DNA from: Lentzea flava
GTDB lineage: Bacteria; Actinomycetota; Actinomycetes; Mycobacteriales; Pseudonocardiaceae
Reading direction: 5' to 3'
Assembly: GCF_014648475.1 (NCBI RefSeq)
Contig: NZ_BMRE01000012.1
Coordinates: forward strand, 124,001 to 188,000
Length of the DNA stretch: 64,000 nt
Shown: one piece after another, positions 31,803-39,001 of the stretch
How positions within the stretch are numbered: position 1 is the first letter of the stretch
Layout: the number at the start of each line of letters is the position of its first letter
Translations under genes and position numbers: made by a program
The notes under the pieces: model-generated
Seen by the model: the letters and a program-made list of their open reading frames with translations, nothing else
Database searches by the model: none
What the model was told of the DNA's origin: nothing

Positions 31803-32306
31803 ATGACGGCGAACAGGCAAGCGACCTACGTCCTCCTCGACATCGCGAACGACCACGGCTGGCGCGACTACGGCGCGCGAATCGGCATCTGGCGCACCAT
31901 CGACGCGCTCGACCGCCACGGCATCCGCGCCGGCGTCCCGCTCACCCGCGCGGCCGTCGAGCAGTACCCGCTGCTGCTCGAGGCCGGTGTTCCCCGTCGC
32001 TGGGTGTGGCTGGCGAGCGAGCCGGAGGCGATAGACGCCATCGAGCGTGCGACCGGCGAACGGCCGCGTGGCTGGTCCGGGCCAGCGCCCGCGCCGCCGG
32101 GTCTCTACCGGGTGAGTGAGCTGGACGCCCGCGCCGTGGTGCTGAGGCCGTTCGCGCGAGGGTGGCCGTTGCGGCACAAGCACCTCGGCCAGACGCTCGC
32201 CCGGCTCGCGGCGCGGCCCGATGTATGGCTCACTACCTGCGACGACATCGCTGAGGCGCAACTAACAGCCACCCCGACGTGCATGCCCATACATTGTCGT
32301 GCATAA
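31803..32306 (+). CDS. Small polysaccharide-deacetylase-like protein (probably lacking metal site)
   Basis: The 167-residue protein resembles PuuE/polysaccharide-deacetylase proteins in outline: DYGARIGIWRTIDALDRHGIRAGVPLTRAAVEQYPLLLEAG (in parts), ATGERPRGW and the final VWLTTCDDIAEA. It is about half the usual length and lacks the histidines and aspartates expected for the metal site (WVWLASE replaces the usual W-x-x-x-GHG region). It is divergent from the MerR gene behind a MerR-type promoter. The last 12 residues lie over the argG operator. Function is unknown. Confidence 0.55.
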   Translation: MTANRQATYVLLDIANDHGWRDYGARIGIWRTIDALDRHGIRAGVPLTRAAVEQYPLLLEAGVPRRWVWLASEPEAIDAIERATGERPRGWSGPAPAPPGLYRVSELDARAVVLRPFARGWPLRHKHLGQTLARLAARPDVWLTTCDDIAEAQLTATPTCMPIHCRA

Positions 32307-32307
32307 T
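32280..32307 (+). promoter_or_regulatory. argG promoter with ARG-box-like operator
   Basis: TGCAT (32280-32284) and ATACA (32289-32293) with a 4-nt spacer match the ArgR box pattern TGCAT-N4-ATGCA at 9 of 10 positions. A further TGCAT half-site is at 32300-32304. CATAAT (32302-32307) is a good -10 that ends 7 nt before the argG GTG, so the mRNA is probably leaderless. The promoter lies inside the end of the preceding gene, and its stop codon is part of the -10. Confidence 0.6.
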
Positions 32308-32314
32308 TCTCGGC

Positions 32315-33760
32315 GTGTCCAAGGTGCTCACTTCACTTCCCGCCGGCGAACGCGTCGGCATCGCCTTCTCCGGTGGTCTCGACACCTCCGTCGCGGTCGC
32401 GTGGATGCGTGAGAAGGGCGCGGTGCCGTGCACGTACACCGCGGACATCGGTCAGTACGACGAGCCTGAGATCGACACGGTCCCCGGCCGCGCCGCCACG
32501 TACGGTGCCGAGATCGCGCGTCTGGTGGACTGCCGGTCGGCGCTCGTCGAGGAGGGTCTCGCGGCGCTCGCGTGCGGCGCGTTCCACATCCGCTCCGGTG
32601 GCCGCGCGTACTTCAACACCACTCCTCTCGGACGTGCGGTCACGGGCACGATGCTGGTGCGCGCCATGCTCGACGACGACGTGCAGATCTGGGGCGACGG
32701 CTCCACCTACAAGGGCAACGACATCGAGCGGTTCTACCGCTACGGCCTGCTCGCGAACCCGTCGCTGCGGATCTACAAGCCGTGGCTCGACGCCGCGTTC
32801 GTGACCGAGCTCGGCGGCCGCAAGGAGATGTCCGAGTGGCTGCAGGAGCGCGGGCTGCCCTACCGCGCCAGCACCGAGAAGGCGTACTCGACCGACGCGA
32901 ACATCTGGGGCGCGACGCACGAGGCCAAGTCGCTCGAGCTGCTCAACGAGGGCATCGAGATCGTCGAGCCGATCATGGGCGTCAAGTTCTGGGACCCGTC
33001 GGTCGAGATCGCGACCGAGGACGTGACGATCGGCTTCGACCAGGGCCGTCCGGTCACCATCAACGGCAAGGAGTTCGGCAGCTCCGTCGACCTCGTGCTG
33101 GAGGCGAACACCATCGGCGGCCGTCACGGTCTGGGCATGTCCGACCAGATCGAGAACCGCATCATCGAGGCCAAGAGCCGCGGCATCTACGAGGCGCCCG
33201 GCATGGCGCTGCTGTACATCGCCTACGACCGCCTCGTGAACGCGATCCACAACGAGGACACCGTCGCGGCGTACCACAACGAGGGCCGCAAGCTCGGCCG
33301 GCTGCTGTACGAGGGCCGCTGGCTCGACCCGCAGGCGCTGATGATGCGCGAGTCGCTGCAGCGCTGGGTCGGCTCCGCGGTCACCGGCGAGGTCACCCTG
33401 AGGCTGCGGCGCGGCGACGACTACTCGATCCTCGACACGTCCGGTCCGGCGTTCAGCTACCACCCGGACAAGCTGTCGATGGAGCGCACCGAGGACTCGG
33501 CGTTCGGTCCCGTCGACCGCATCGGCCAGCTGACCATGCGCAACCTCGACATCGCGGACTCGCGCGCCAAGCTGGAGCTCTTCGCGAGCCTCGGCATGGT
33601 CGGCACCCGCCAGTCGGCGCTCATCTCGGCCCAGGCCGAGTCGACGAAGCTGATCGGCGAGGTGCCGGACGGCGGCGCGGAGGCCATCGCCTCGCGCGGT
33701 GAGGTCTCGGAGGCCGACGCGCTGCTCGACGCCGCGGCGATCGAGTCGGGAACGGACTGA
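32315..33760 (+). CDS. argG: Argininosuccinate synthase
   Basis: The 481-residue enzyme joins citrulline and aspartate with ATP in arginine biosynthesis. The PP-loop AFSGGLDTS is at the N-terminus, followed by YTADIGQYDEPEI, a Tyr/Phe-rich FNTTPLGRA block, TYKGNDIERFYRYG, KPWLD and the long C-terminal helix region. It is the longer E. coli-type ArgG found in many actinobacteria. The GTG at 32315 is preferred over the upstream ATG at 32279 because the promoter -10 ends just before it. It stands alone, away from other arg genes. Confidence 0.95.
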   Translation: MSKVLTSLPAGERVGIAFSGGLDTSVAVAWMREKGAVPCTYTADIGQYDEPEIDTVPGRAATYGAEIARLVDCRSALVEEGLAALACGAFHIRSGGRAYFNTTPLGRAVTGTMLVRAMLDDDVQIWGDGSTYKGNDIERFYRYGLLANPSLRIYKPWLDAAFVTELGGRKEMSEWLQERGLPYRASTEKAYSTDANIWGATHEAKSLELLNEGIEIVEPIMGVKFWDPSVEIATEDVTIGFDQGRPVTINGKEFGSSVDLVLEANTIGGRHGLGMSDQIENRIIEAKSRGIYEAPGMALLYIAYDRLVNAIHNEDTVAAYHNEGRKLGRLLYEGRWLDPQALMMRESLQRWVGSAVTGEVTLRLRRGDDYSILDTSGPAFSYHPDKLSMERTEDSAFGPVDRIGQLTMRNLDIADSRAKLELFASLGMVGTRQSALISAQAESTKLIGEVPDGGAEAIASRGEVSEADALLDAAAIESGTD

Positions 33761-33771
33761 TTTCGCTGCTT

Positions 33772-33793
33772 CCGGCCCCGTTCGCGGGGCCGG
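33772..33793 (+). terminator. argG terminator hairpin
   Basis: CCGGCCCCG and CGGGGCCGG form a perfect 9-bp stem closed by a TTCG tetraloop, starting 12 bp after the argG stop codon. There is no long T-run; a short pyrimidine-rich stretch follows. Confidence 0.85.
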
Positions 33794-33820
33794 GAGCTGG
33801 CCTGTTCTCTCGTGTCGATC

Positions 33821-34241
33821 ATGGGGGAGTGGGCACGGCCCGCTGTTCGTCTGCATCCGGCCGCGGGCTCGCCGGGGGTGAGTGGCAGCCACATCGGCGG
33901 GCCGATGCTGTGGCCCGCCGACGAGCCGTGGCCGTGGTGTGACGGCAGCGAGCACGACGAGGGCCTCACGATCCTGCCCGCCGGTCGCGAACGGCAGCAA
34001 GATCGGCGGCTGGGCGTTCTGGTGGCAGACCTCGCCGTTCGGGCTGGAATGCCCCTCCTGCGGAGCGGACCGGCGCCTTCTGCTAGCTCTGTACACCTAC
34101 GAGGAACCCGAGAAGGAGCTGTGCTCCTGCGAGGTCGCCGAACGGGCGGTCGTCGGGTGCGAGTTCGGCCAGGAGGGCGCATTGAACGTGTTCGCGTGCA
34201 CGGAGGACGTCCGTCATCCGATCAAGCCGCACATCGACTGA
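33821..34241 (+). pseudogene. Decayed first copy of a DUF1963-type gene
   Basis: The first reading frame begins MGEWARPAVRLHPAAG and SHIGGPMLWPADEPWPWCDG, matching the start of the intact gene at 34241. It then leaves the family, and the conserved continuation SKIGGWAFWW, FGLECPSCGADRR and LNVFACTEDVRHPIKPHID is in another frame. Compared with the intact neighbour, about 75-80 residues are missing between the two parts and the frame has changed. The stop of the second part overlaps the start of the intact copy (TGATG). Confidence 0.75.
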
Positions 34242-34909
34242 TGGGCAAGCAGGACTGGGCGAGGCCCGCGGTGCTGCTGAACCCGCTGGAAGGCGATCCG
34301 ACGGACGCCGACAGCCACATCGGCGGCCCGATGCTGTGGCCGATCGACGAGCCGTGGCCGCAGTGCGAGAGCGACGGCGAGCCGTTCGTCGGCGCCCTGC
34401 AGCTGTACCGGCGAGATTTCCCCGAGTTGCCGTTTCCCGACGGCACGGACCTGCTGCAGGTGTTCCTGTGCACGCTCGACCACGAGGTTCCCGACGCGTA
34501 CGGCCCGGACGTGCGGCTGGTGTGGCGTGACTCCACGACGGTGTTCGAGCTGATCGAGGAGGAACCGGAGCCTTCTGAGCAGGAGGAGTTCTACGTTCCC
34601 ACGGTCAACGTCCTCGAGCCGATCCGGTACACCGAGTACCCGCACGCGTACGAGCGCCCGGAGGAACTGCGCGACCTGCCGAAGACCTCGGAGGGCACGA
34701 AGATCGGCGGCTGGACCGCGTGGCACGCCTCTGGCCCGCTGACGTTCGCGTGCCCGCAGTGCGGTGAGGTGCGGCGCCAGGTGCTCTCGCTCGGCACGTA
34801 CGAGCCGTCCGGCGACAACGTCGAGTGGGTGTTCGGGAGCGAGGGGAACCTGAACGTCTTCCTGTGCCCGAAGGACGTTCGCCATCCCGTCAAGGTGCAC
34901 ATCGACTGA
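34241..34909 (+). CDS. DUF1963 (YwqG-like) family protein
   Basis: The 222-residue protein has ARPAVLLNPLEGDP, SHIGGPMLWPIDEPWPQC, VGALQLYRRDFPELPFPDGTDLLQVFLC (in parts), KIGGWTAWHASGPLTFACPQCGE and LNVFLCPKDVRHPVK. This order fits DUF1963/YwqG proteins, whose role is unknown. A CPQCG pair suggests a zinc site. The first copy just upstream is degraded. Its last 20 bp overlap the convergent MFS gene. Confidence 0.7.
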   Translation: MGKQDWARPAVLLNPLEGDPTDADSHIGGPMLWPIDEPWPQCESDGEPFVGALQLYRRDFPELPFPDGTDLLQVFLCTLDHEVPDAYGPDVRLVWRDSTTVFELIEEEPEPSEQEEFYVPTVNVLEPIRYTEYPHAYERPEELRDLPKTSEGTKIGGWTAWHASGPLTFACPQCGEVRRQVLSLGTYEPSGDNVEWVFGSEGNLNVFLCPKDVRHPVKVHID

Positions 34910-36239
34910 GCTGCGGGAGATCGCTCCGGCGGTGGGCCGCGGCCAGCACCGCCAGGAGCACGAGCAGGATGCCCGCGAACCACGTCATCACGGTCGTCGG
35001 AGGGAGGAACCGGGTGGCGAGGCCGATCGACAGCGACGGCACGCTCAGCCCCAGGTAGGCGATGAAGAACAGTCCTGCCAAGGCTTCTCCGCGTTTCGCC
35101 GGTGCCGCCGTCCTCGTCACGGCCCCGATCGCCGCCTTGAACTGCACGCCCGCACCGGCGCCGGCGACCGCGCCGCCGACGAGGAACAGCGGGAAGCCGG
35201 CCGCGTCCATCCCCGCCACGACCAGAAGCACGCCGATCGCCTGCGCGCCGAGCCCGAGCGCGCGCTGAACGGGCACCGGCATCCCGCTCGTCAGCGTCTG
35301 GGCGAGCGCGGCGCCACCGAACACGATGAAGACGACGAGCCCGGCCAGCGCCCGCGACGGGTGGTGCAACTCGCCAGCCACGAAGCCCGGCGAGACGGAC
35401 GTGAACACACCGAACACGGCGAACGCCGAGAACGCGCCCGCTCCGGCGACGAGGTAGCCCGCGCCGTGGCCGGTGCTGATCCGCTGTGGACGGTAGGAGA
35501 CCTGCCGGCGCGTCACGGTTTCCGGTGTGAGCGCCACGGCGACGATGCTCACGACGAGCAGCACGGCCAGCACGACGTAGGGCGTGCTCAACGGCGAGGC
35601 CGCGTACTGCGCCAGCACACCGGCGAGCAGCGCGCCGACGCCCAGCCCACCGATGTTCGCGGCGGTCGAGACGACCTCGAAACGCCGCAACGACGCGCCG
35701 GGACGGTGCCGCGTGTGGAGGTCGTGCAGGTACGCGGTGGCGGTGGCGGCGATCATGCCGACACCCAGGCCGTTGATCACGCGGGCGAGGATCAGGACGG
35801 GCAGGGCCGTGCTGCTCAGGAACAGCACCGCGGACGCGACCTCCAGGCCGAGAGCCGGCAGGAGGATCGCCTTGCGCCCCAGCCAGTCCGAGACGTGGCC
35901 CGCCAGGACGAGGCTGATGACCACGCCCACCGCGAACGACGCGAACACGACCGTGACGGCGAAGGTGGAGAAGCCTTCGCGGGCCACGTAGAGCGGGAAG
36001 AGCGGGGAGGGGACGGTCGAGTAGGCCATCGCGACGAGGAAGGTGGCGGCGACGGTCCAGAAGCCGACGCCGTGGCGCCTGCTGGAGGCGGCCGGTGTCG
36101 TGGTGGCCGCGTGGGAGCGGGTGGCGGGTGGGGTGGCTGCCTCGGCGCGTGCGTCGGGCGCGGTGGCCATGGTGGCCGCAGTACCGGGTGAGCCGGCACC
36201 GGGTGCGGTGACGATCAGCGGCGTGAGGTCCAGGGACAT
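34890..36239 (-). CDS. MFS transporter (12 TM, drug-exporter-like)
   Basis: The 449-residue protein has about 50 Ala/Thr/Pro-rich residues and then twelve hydrophobic helices. The loop 2-3 motif GHVSDWLGRKAILL and LARVINGLGVGMIAATATAYLHDL mark the major facilitator superfamily. The substrate is unknown. ATG at 36239 follows GGGGG. The disordered N-terminus is unusual, and a later ATG (MATAPDARAE) is possible. It is divergent from the LysR gene, which may control it. Confidence 0.85.
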   Translation of the reverse strand: MSLDLTPLIVTAPGAGSPGTAATMATAPDARAEAATPPATRSHAATTTPAASSRRHGVGFWTVAATFLVAMAYSTVPSPLFPLYVAREGFSTFAVTVVFASFAVGVVISLVLAGHVSDWLGRKAILLPALGLEVASAVLFLSSTALPVLILARVINGLGVGMIAATATAYLHDLHTRHRPGASLRRFEVVSTAANIGGLGVGALLAGVLAQYAASPLSTPYVVLAVLLVVSIVAVALTPETVTRRQVSYRPQRISTGHGAGYLVAGAGAFSAFAVFGVFTSVSPGFVAGELHHPSRALAGLVVFIVFGGAALAQTLTSGMPVPVQRALGLGAQAIGVLLVVAGMDAAGFPLFLVGGAVAGAGAGVQFKAAIGAVTRTAAPAKRGEALAGLFFIAYLGLSVPSLSIGLATRFLPPTTVMTWFAGILLVLLAVLAAAHRRSDLPQLSRCAP

Positions 36240-36321
36240 GCCCCCACGATCCGCGCCCGCGATCATCACGTCCAACGAAAGTTGACGCTATCGATCATCA
36301 CTTTCTGAGATACTCCCAGGT

Positions 36322-37230
36322 GTGGACCTCCGCCAGCTGGAGTACTTCGTCGCGGTCGCCGAAGAGGGCACCTTCACCCGCGCCGCCGCCCGCGTGCACG
36401 TCGTCCAGTCCGCCGTCTCGGCCGCGATCAAGACGCTGGAACGGGAGCTCGGCGCCACCCTCCTCGATCGCAACTCCAAGCGCGTGCTGCTGACCGACGC
36501 CGGCGAGGCGCTCCTGCCGAAGGCTCAGGCCGTCCTGGACGCCGCCACCGAGGCGAGGGACGCCGTGGCTCAGGTCGAGGGCGGTCTGAAAGGCACGGTC
36601 CGGCTCGGCACGCTCACCGCCATGACCCTGATCGACCTGCCCGCGCTGCTCGGCGAGTTCCACCGCAGGCATCCCGGTGTGCTGGTGCGCACGAGTGCGG
36701 CGACGTCGGGCTCGCAGGGCCTGGTCGAGCAGTTGCTGGACCGCAGGCTCGACCTCGCCTTCGTGTCACTGCCGGGCGAGGTGCCAGCCGGGATCGTTCT
36801 CGACGAGCTCGCTCACTCCACAATGGACCTCGTCGTGCCGGAAGGTCACCCGTTGGCCGCCAACGAAGAAGTGCCCATCGGCGCCCTCGCCGGAATGGAT
36901 TTCATCGACTCGCCGGTGGGGTACGGCAACCGGGCCGTGGCGGACCGGGCGTTCGCGCAGGCCGCGGTGCCGAGACGCGTGACCCTGGAGATGGCGGACA
37001 TCGTCACCGGCGTCGACTTCGTGCGCCACGGTCTCGGTGTCGCGCTGCTGCCCCACTACATCCTCGGCACGGCGACCGGAGTGACGACCCTGAAAGTCAC
37101 GGGCGCGGACCTGCGGTGGCCGCTCGGGCTCGCCCGGCCGGCCGACCGCACGCCGACCGCCGCCGCGAGGGCGTTGATCGCGGTGGTGCACGAGATCGTC
37201 AGGCGCGATAGGCGTCGCACGCCAGCGTGA
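36322..37230 (+). CDS. LysR-family transcriptional regulator
   Basis: The 302-residue LysR protein starts with DLRQLEYFVAVAEEGTFTRAA and VQSAVSAAIKTLERELGATL, followed by an effector domain (GTVRLGTLTAMTLIDLP, MDFIDSPVGYGNRAVAD). The GTG start follows GATACT (36309-36314) by 7 nt, so the mRNA may be leaderless. It is divergent from the MFS exporter, with only 82 bp between them. It overlaps the convergent second LysR gene by 32 bp. Confidence 0.9.
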   Translation: MDLRQLEYFVAVAEEGTFTRAAARVHVVQSAVSAAIKTLERELGATLLDRNSKRVLLTDAGEALLPKAQAVLDAATEARDAVAQVEGGLKGTVRLGTLTAMTLIDLPALLGEFHRRHPGVLVRTSAATSGSQGLVEQLLDRRLDLAFVSLPGEVPAGIVLDELAHSTMDLVVPEGHPLAANEEVPIGALAGMDFIDSPVGYGNRAVADRAFAQAAVPRRVTLEMADIVTGVDFVRHGLGVALLPHYILGTATGVTTLKVTGADLRWPLGLARPADRTPTAAARALIAVVHEIVRRDRRRTPA

Positions 37231-38047
37231 TCAGGTCGTTCACGTACCGCGGCGGCTCGTCCTTCCACCACGCCAGCCACACCGCGATCGGCGGCGCGTC
37301 CTTCACCGCGCGGTAGGCCACGCCGGGGCGCGGGTTCAGGCTCGCGGTGGCCTCGGACGTCATGCCGACGGCCTGGCCCGCCGCGATCAGCGTCAGCCAT
37401 TCGTCGACACCGTGGGTGTTGCGCACGACCGCGGGCGCGGCGCCGGGTTTCCAGAGGTCCACAGTGGTCGTTCCGGTCCGGTCGTCGACCGCGATGCCGT
37501 AGCGGGAGAAGTCGGCCAGGGAAAGGGAACGCTTGCGCGCCAACGGGTTGTCCGTCGCGACGACGCCGTAGCGGCGCTCGGTGCCGAGCAGCGCGGTTTC
37601 GAAGCGCGGGTCGTCGAGGGCCTTGCGCACGACCGCGACGTCGGCGGTGCCCTCGGCGAGGCCCGCGGTGAGCGAGTTCGACTGGACGAACACCAGCGGC
37701 AGGCCGGGATGTGCCGCGGCCCAGGCCTTCTGCACGCGCCGGGTGTGCTTGCCCAGCGCCGACCAGGCGTAGCCGACGCGCAGCTCGGTCTGCGACTGGG
37801 ACGCGATCCGGTGCAGGTGAGCGACCTCGTCGAGCACCCGCCGTGCGCCGGCCAGCACCTGCGTGCCGGTCGCGGTCAGGGCCACGTGCCGCGTCGAGCG
37901 TTGCAGGAGCCGGACGCCCAGGGACGCCTCCAGCGCGGCGACGGCCCGTGACACCGACGCCTGGGTGAGACCGAGTTCCCTTGCCGCGTCGGTGAACGTG
38001 CCCGCGTCGACGACCGCGACGAACGCCCGCAGCTGCCGCAGATCCAT
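37199..38047 (-). CDS. LysR-family transcriptional regulator
   Basis: The 282-residue protein starts MDLRQLRAFVAVVDAGTFTDAARELGLTQASVSRAV (in parts), with LRVGYAWSALGKHTRRV at the start of the effector domain and GIAVDDRTGTTTVDLW within it. The ATG at 38047 fits the family start, and a longer form from 38092 would add 15 residues. It is divergent from the EamA transporter gene with 68 bp between them and probably regulates it. Confidence 0.9.
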   Translation of the reverse strand: MDLRQLRAFVAVVDAGTFTDAARELGLTQASVSRAVAALEASLGVRLLQRSTRHVALTATGTQVLAGARRVLDEVAHLHRIASQSQTELRVGYAWSALGKHTRRVQKAWAAAHPGLPLVFVQSNSLTAGLAEGTADVAVVRKALDDPRFETALLGTERRYGVVATDNPLARKRSLSLADFSRYGIAVDDRTGTTTVDLWKPGAAPAVVRNTHGVDEWLTLIAAGQAVGMTSEATASLNPRPGVAYRAVKDAPPIAVWLAWWKDEPPRYVNDLITLACDAYRA

Positions 38048-38115
38048 GCGCCCAGCGTATAGCCGAGACGGCTCATGCATTTCCCGTATCAACCGCGCGG
38101 CCGCAGGCTGTGCCC

Positions 38116-38976
38116 ATGAAGAGCCTCGGTGGGTTCGCCACGATGACCGCCAGCGCGGCCAGCAGCCAGCTCGGTGCGGCAGTGGGCGCGCACGCGTTCG
38201 CCACGATCGGCCCGGCCGGTGTCGTGGCGGTGCGTCAGTTCGTGGCCGCGGCGGTGTTGCTGCCCGTCGCCCGGCCCGACCCGCGAAGATTCACGTGGGC
38301 GCAGTGGTGGCCGACGATCGCGCTCGGTCTGGTGTTCGCGACCATGAACCTCAGCCTCTACACGGCGGTCGACCGGATCGGGCTGGGGCTCGCCGTCACG
38401 CTGGAGGTGCTCGGGCCGCTCGCGGTCGCGTTGGGCGGCTCGCGCACGCGCAGGGACGTGCTGTTCGTGCTGATCGCGGCCGTCGGCGTCTACGTGCTGG
38501 TGCTGCCGGGGCCGAGCAGCGACTTCCCCGGCATCGGCGCCGGGCTGCTCGCCGCCGGGTGCTGGGCCGCGTACATCCTGCTCAACCGCGTGGTGGGCCG
38601 GCGGCTGCCCGGCCTGCAGGCACCGGCCGCGGCGACGAGCGTGTCCGCGCTGCTCTACGTCCCGGTCGTGGTCTTCCTCGTCGTGGACGGCAGGTTGACC
38701 GCGACGGCGGTGCTGTACGCGGTCGGGGCGGGCGTGTTCTGCAGCGTGGTGCCGTACGCGGCCGACGTGATCGCGCTCCGGCGGGTGCCGCCGCGGTTCT
38801 TCGGGCTGGCGATGAGCGTGCACCCGGTGCTCGCGGCGCTCGCGGGGCTGTTCCTGCTGGGGGAGCAGCTCGCGTTGCACCATTGGGCGGGAATCTTGCT
38901 CGTCGTGACGGCGAATGCACTCGCGGTGACTTGCTCTGAGTGGCCTGGATCACCTACCGTTCAGCGCGAAATGTGA
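38116..38976 (+). CDS. EamA/DMT-family transporter
   Basis: The 286-residue protein has ten hydrophobic helices in two repeats of the EamA type (GPAGVVAVRQFVAAAVLLPVA, TLEVLGPLAVALGGSR, GIGAGLLAAGCWAAYILLNRVVGRR in parts). Members export amino acids or metabolites. The ATG at 38116 is used; a GTG two codons earlier is possible. It faces the divergent LysR gene and ends 25 bp before the ceramidase gene. Confidence 0.87.
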   Translation: MKSLGGFATMTASAASSQLGAAVGAHAFATIGPAGVVAVRQFVAAAVLLPVARPDPRRFTWAQWWPTIALGLVFATMNLSLYTAVDRIGLGLAVTLEVLGPLAVALGGSRTRRDVLFVLIAAVGVYVLVLPGPSSDFPGIGAGLLAAGCWAAYILLNRVVGRRLPGLQAPAAATSVSALLYVPVVVFLVVDGRLTATAVLYAVGAGVFCSVVPYAADVIALRRVPPRFFGLAMSVHPVLAALAGLFLLGEQLALHHWAGILLVVTANALAVTCSEWPGSPTVQREM

Positions 38977-39001
38977 ATCCCCTTCACTTAGTGGGGTGTC
39001 C

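Noticed and set aside
33821..34241. Programmed frameshift in the first DUF1963 copy
   Set aside because: No slippery sequence is seen at the junction, and about 75-80 residues are missing relative to the intact copy, so decay is simpler.
36240..36321. A full LysR operator between the MFS and LysR genes
   Set aside because: TTGACG and GATACT are 21 bp apart, and I see no clear T-N11-A dyad, so no site is claimed.
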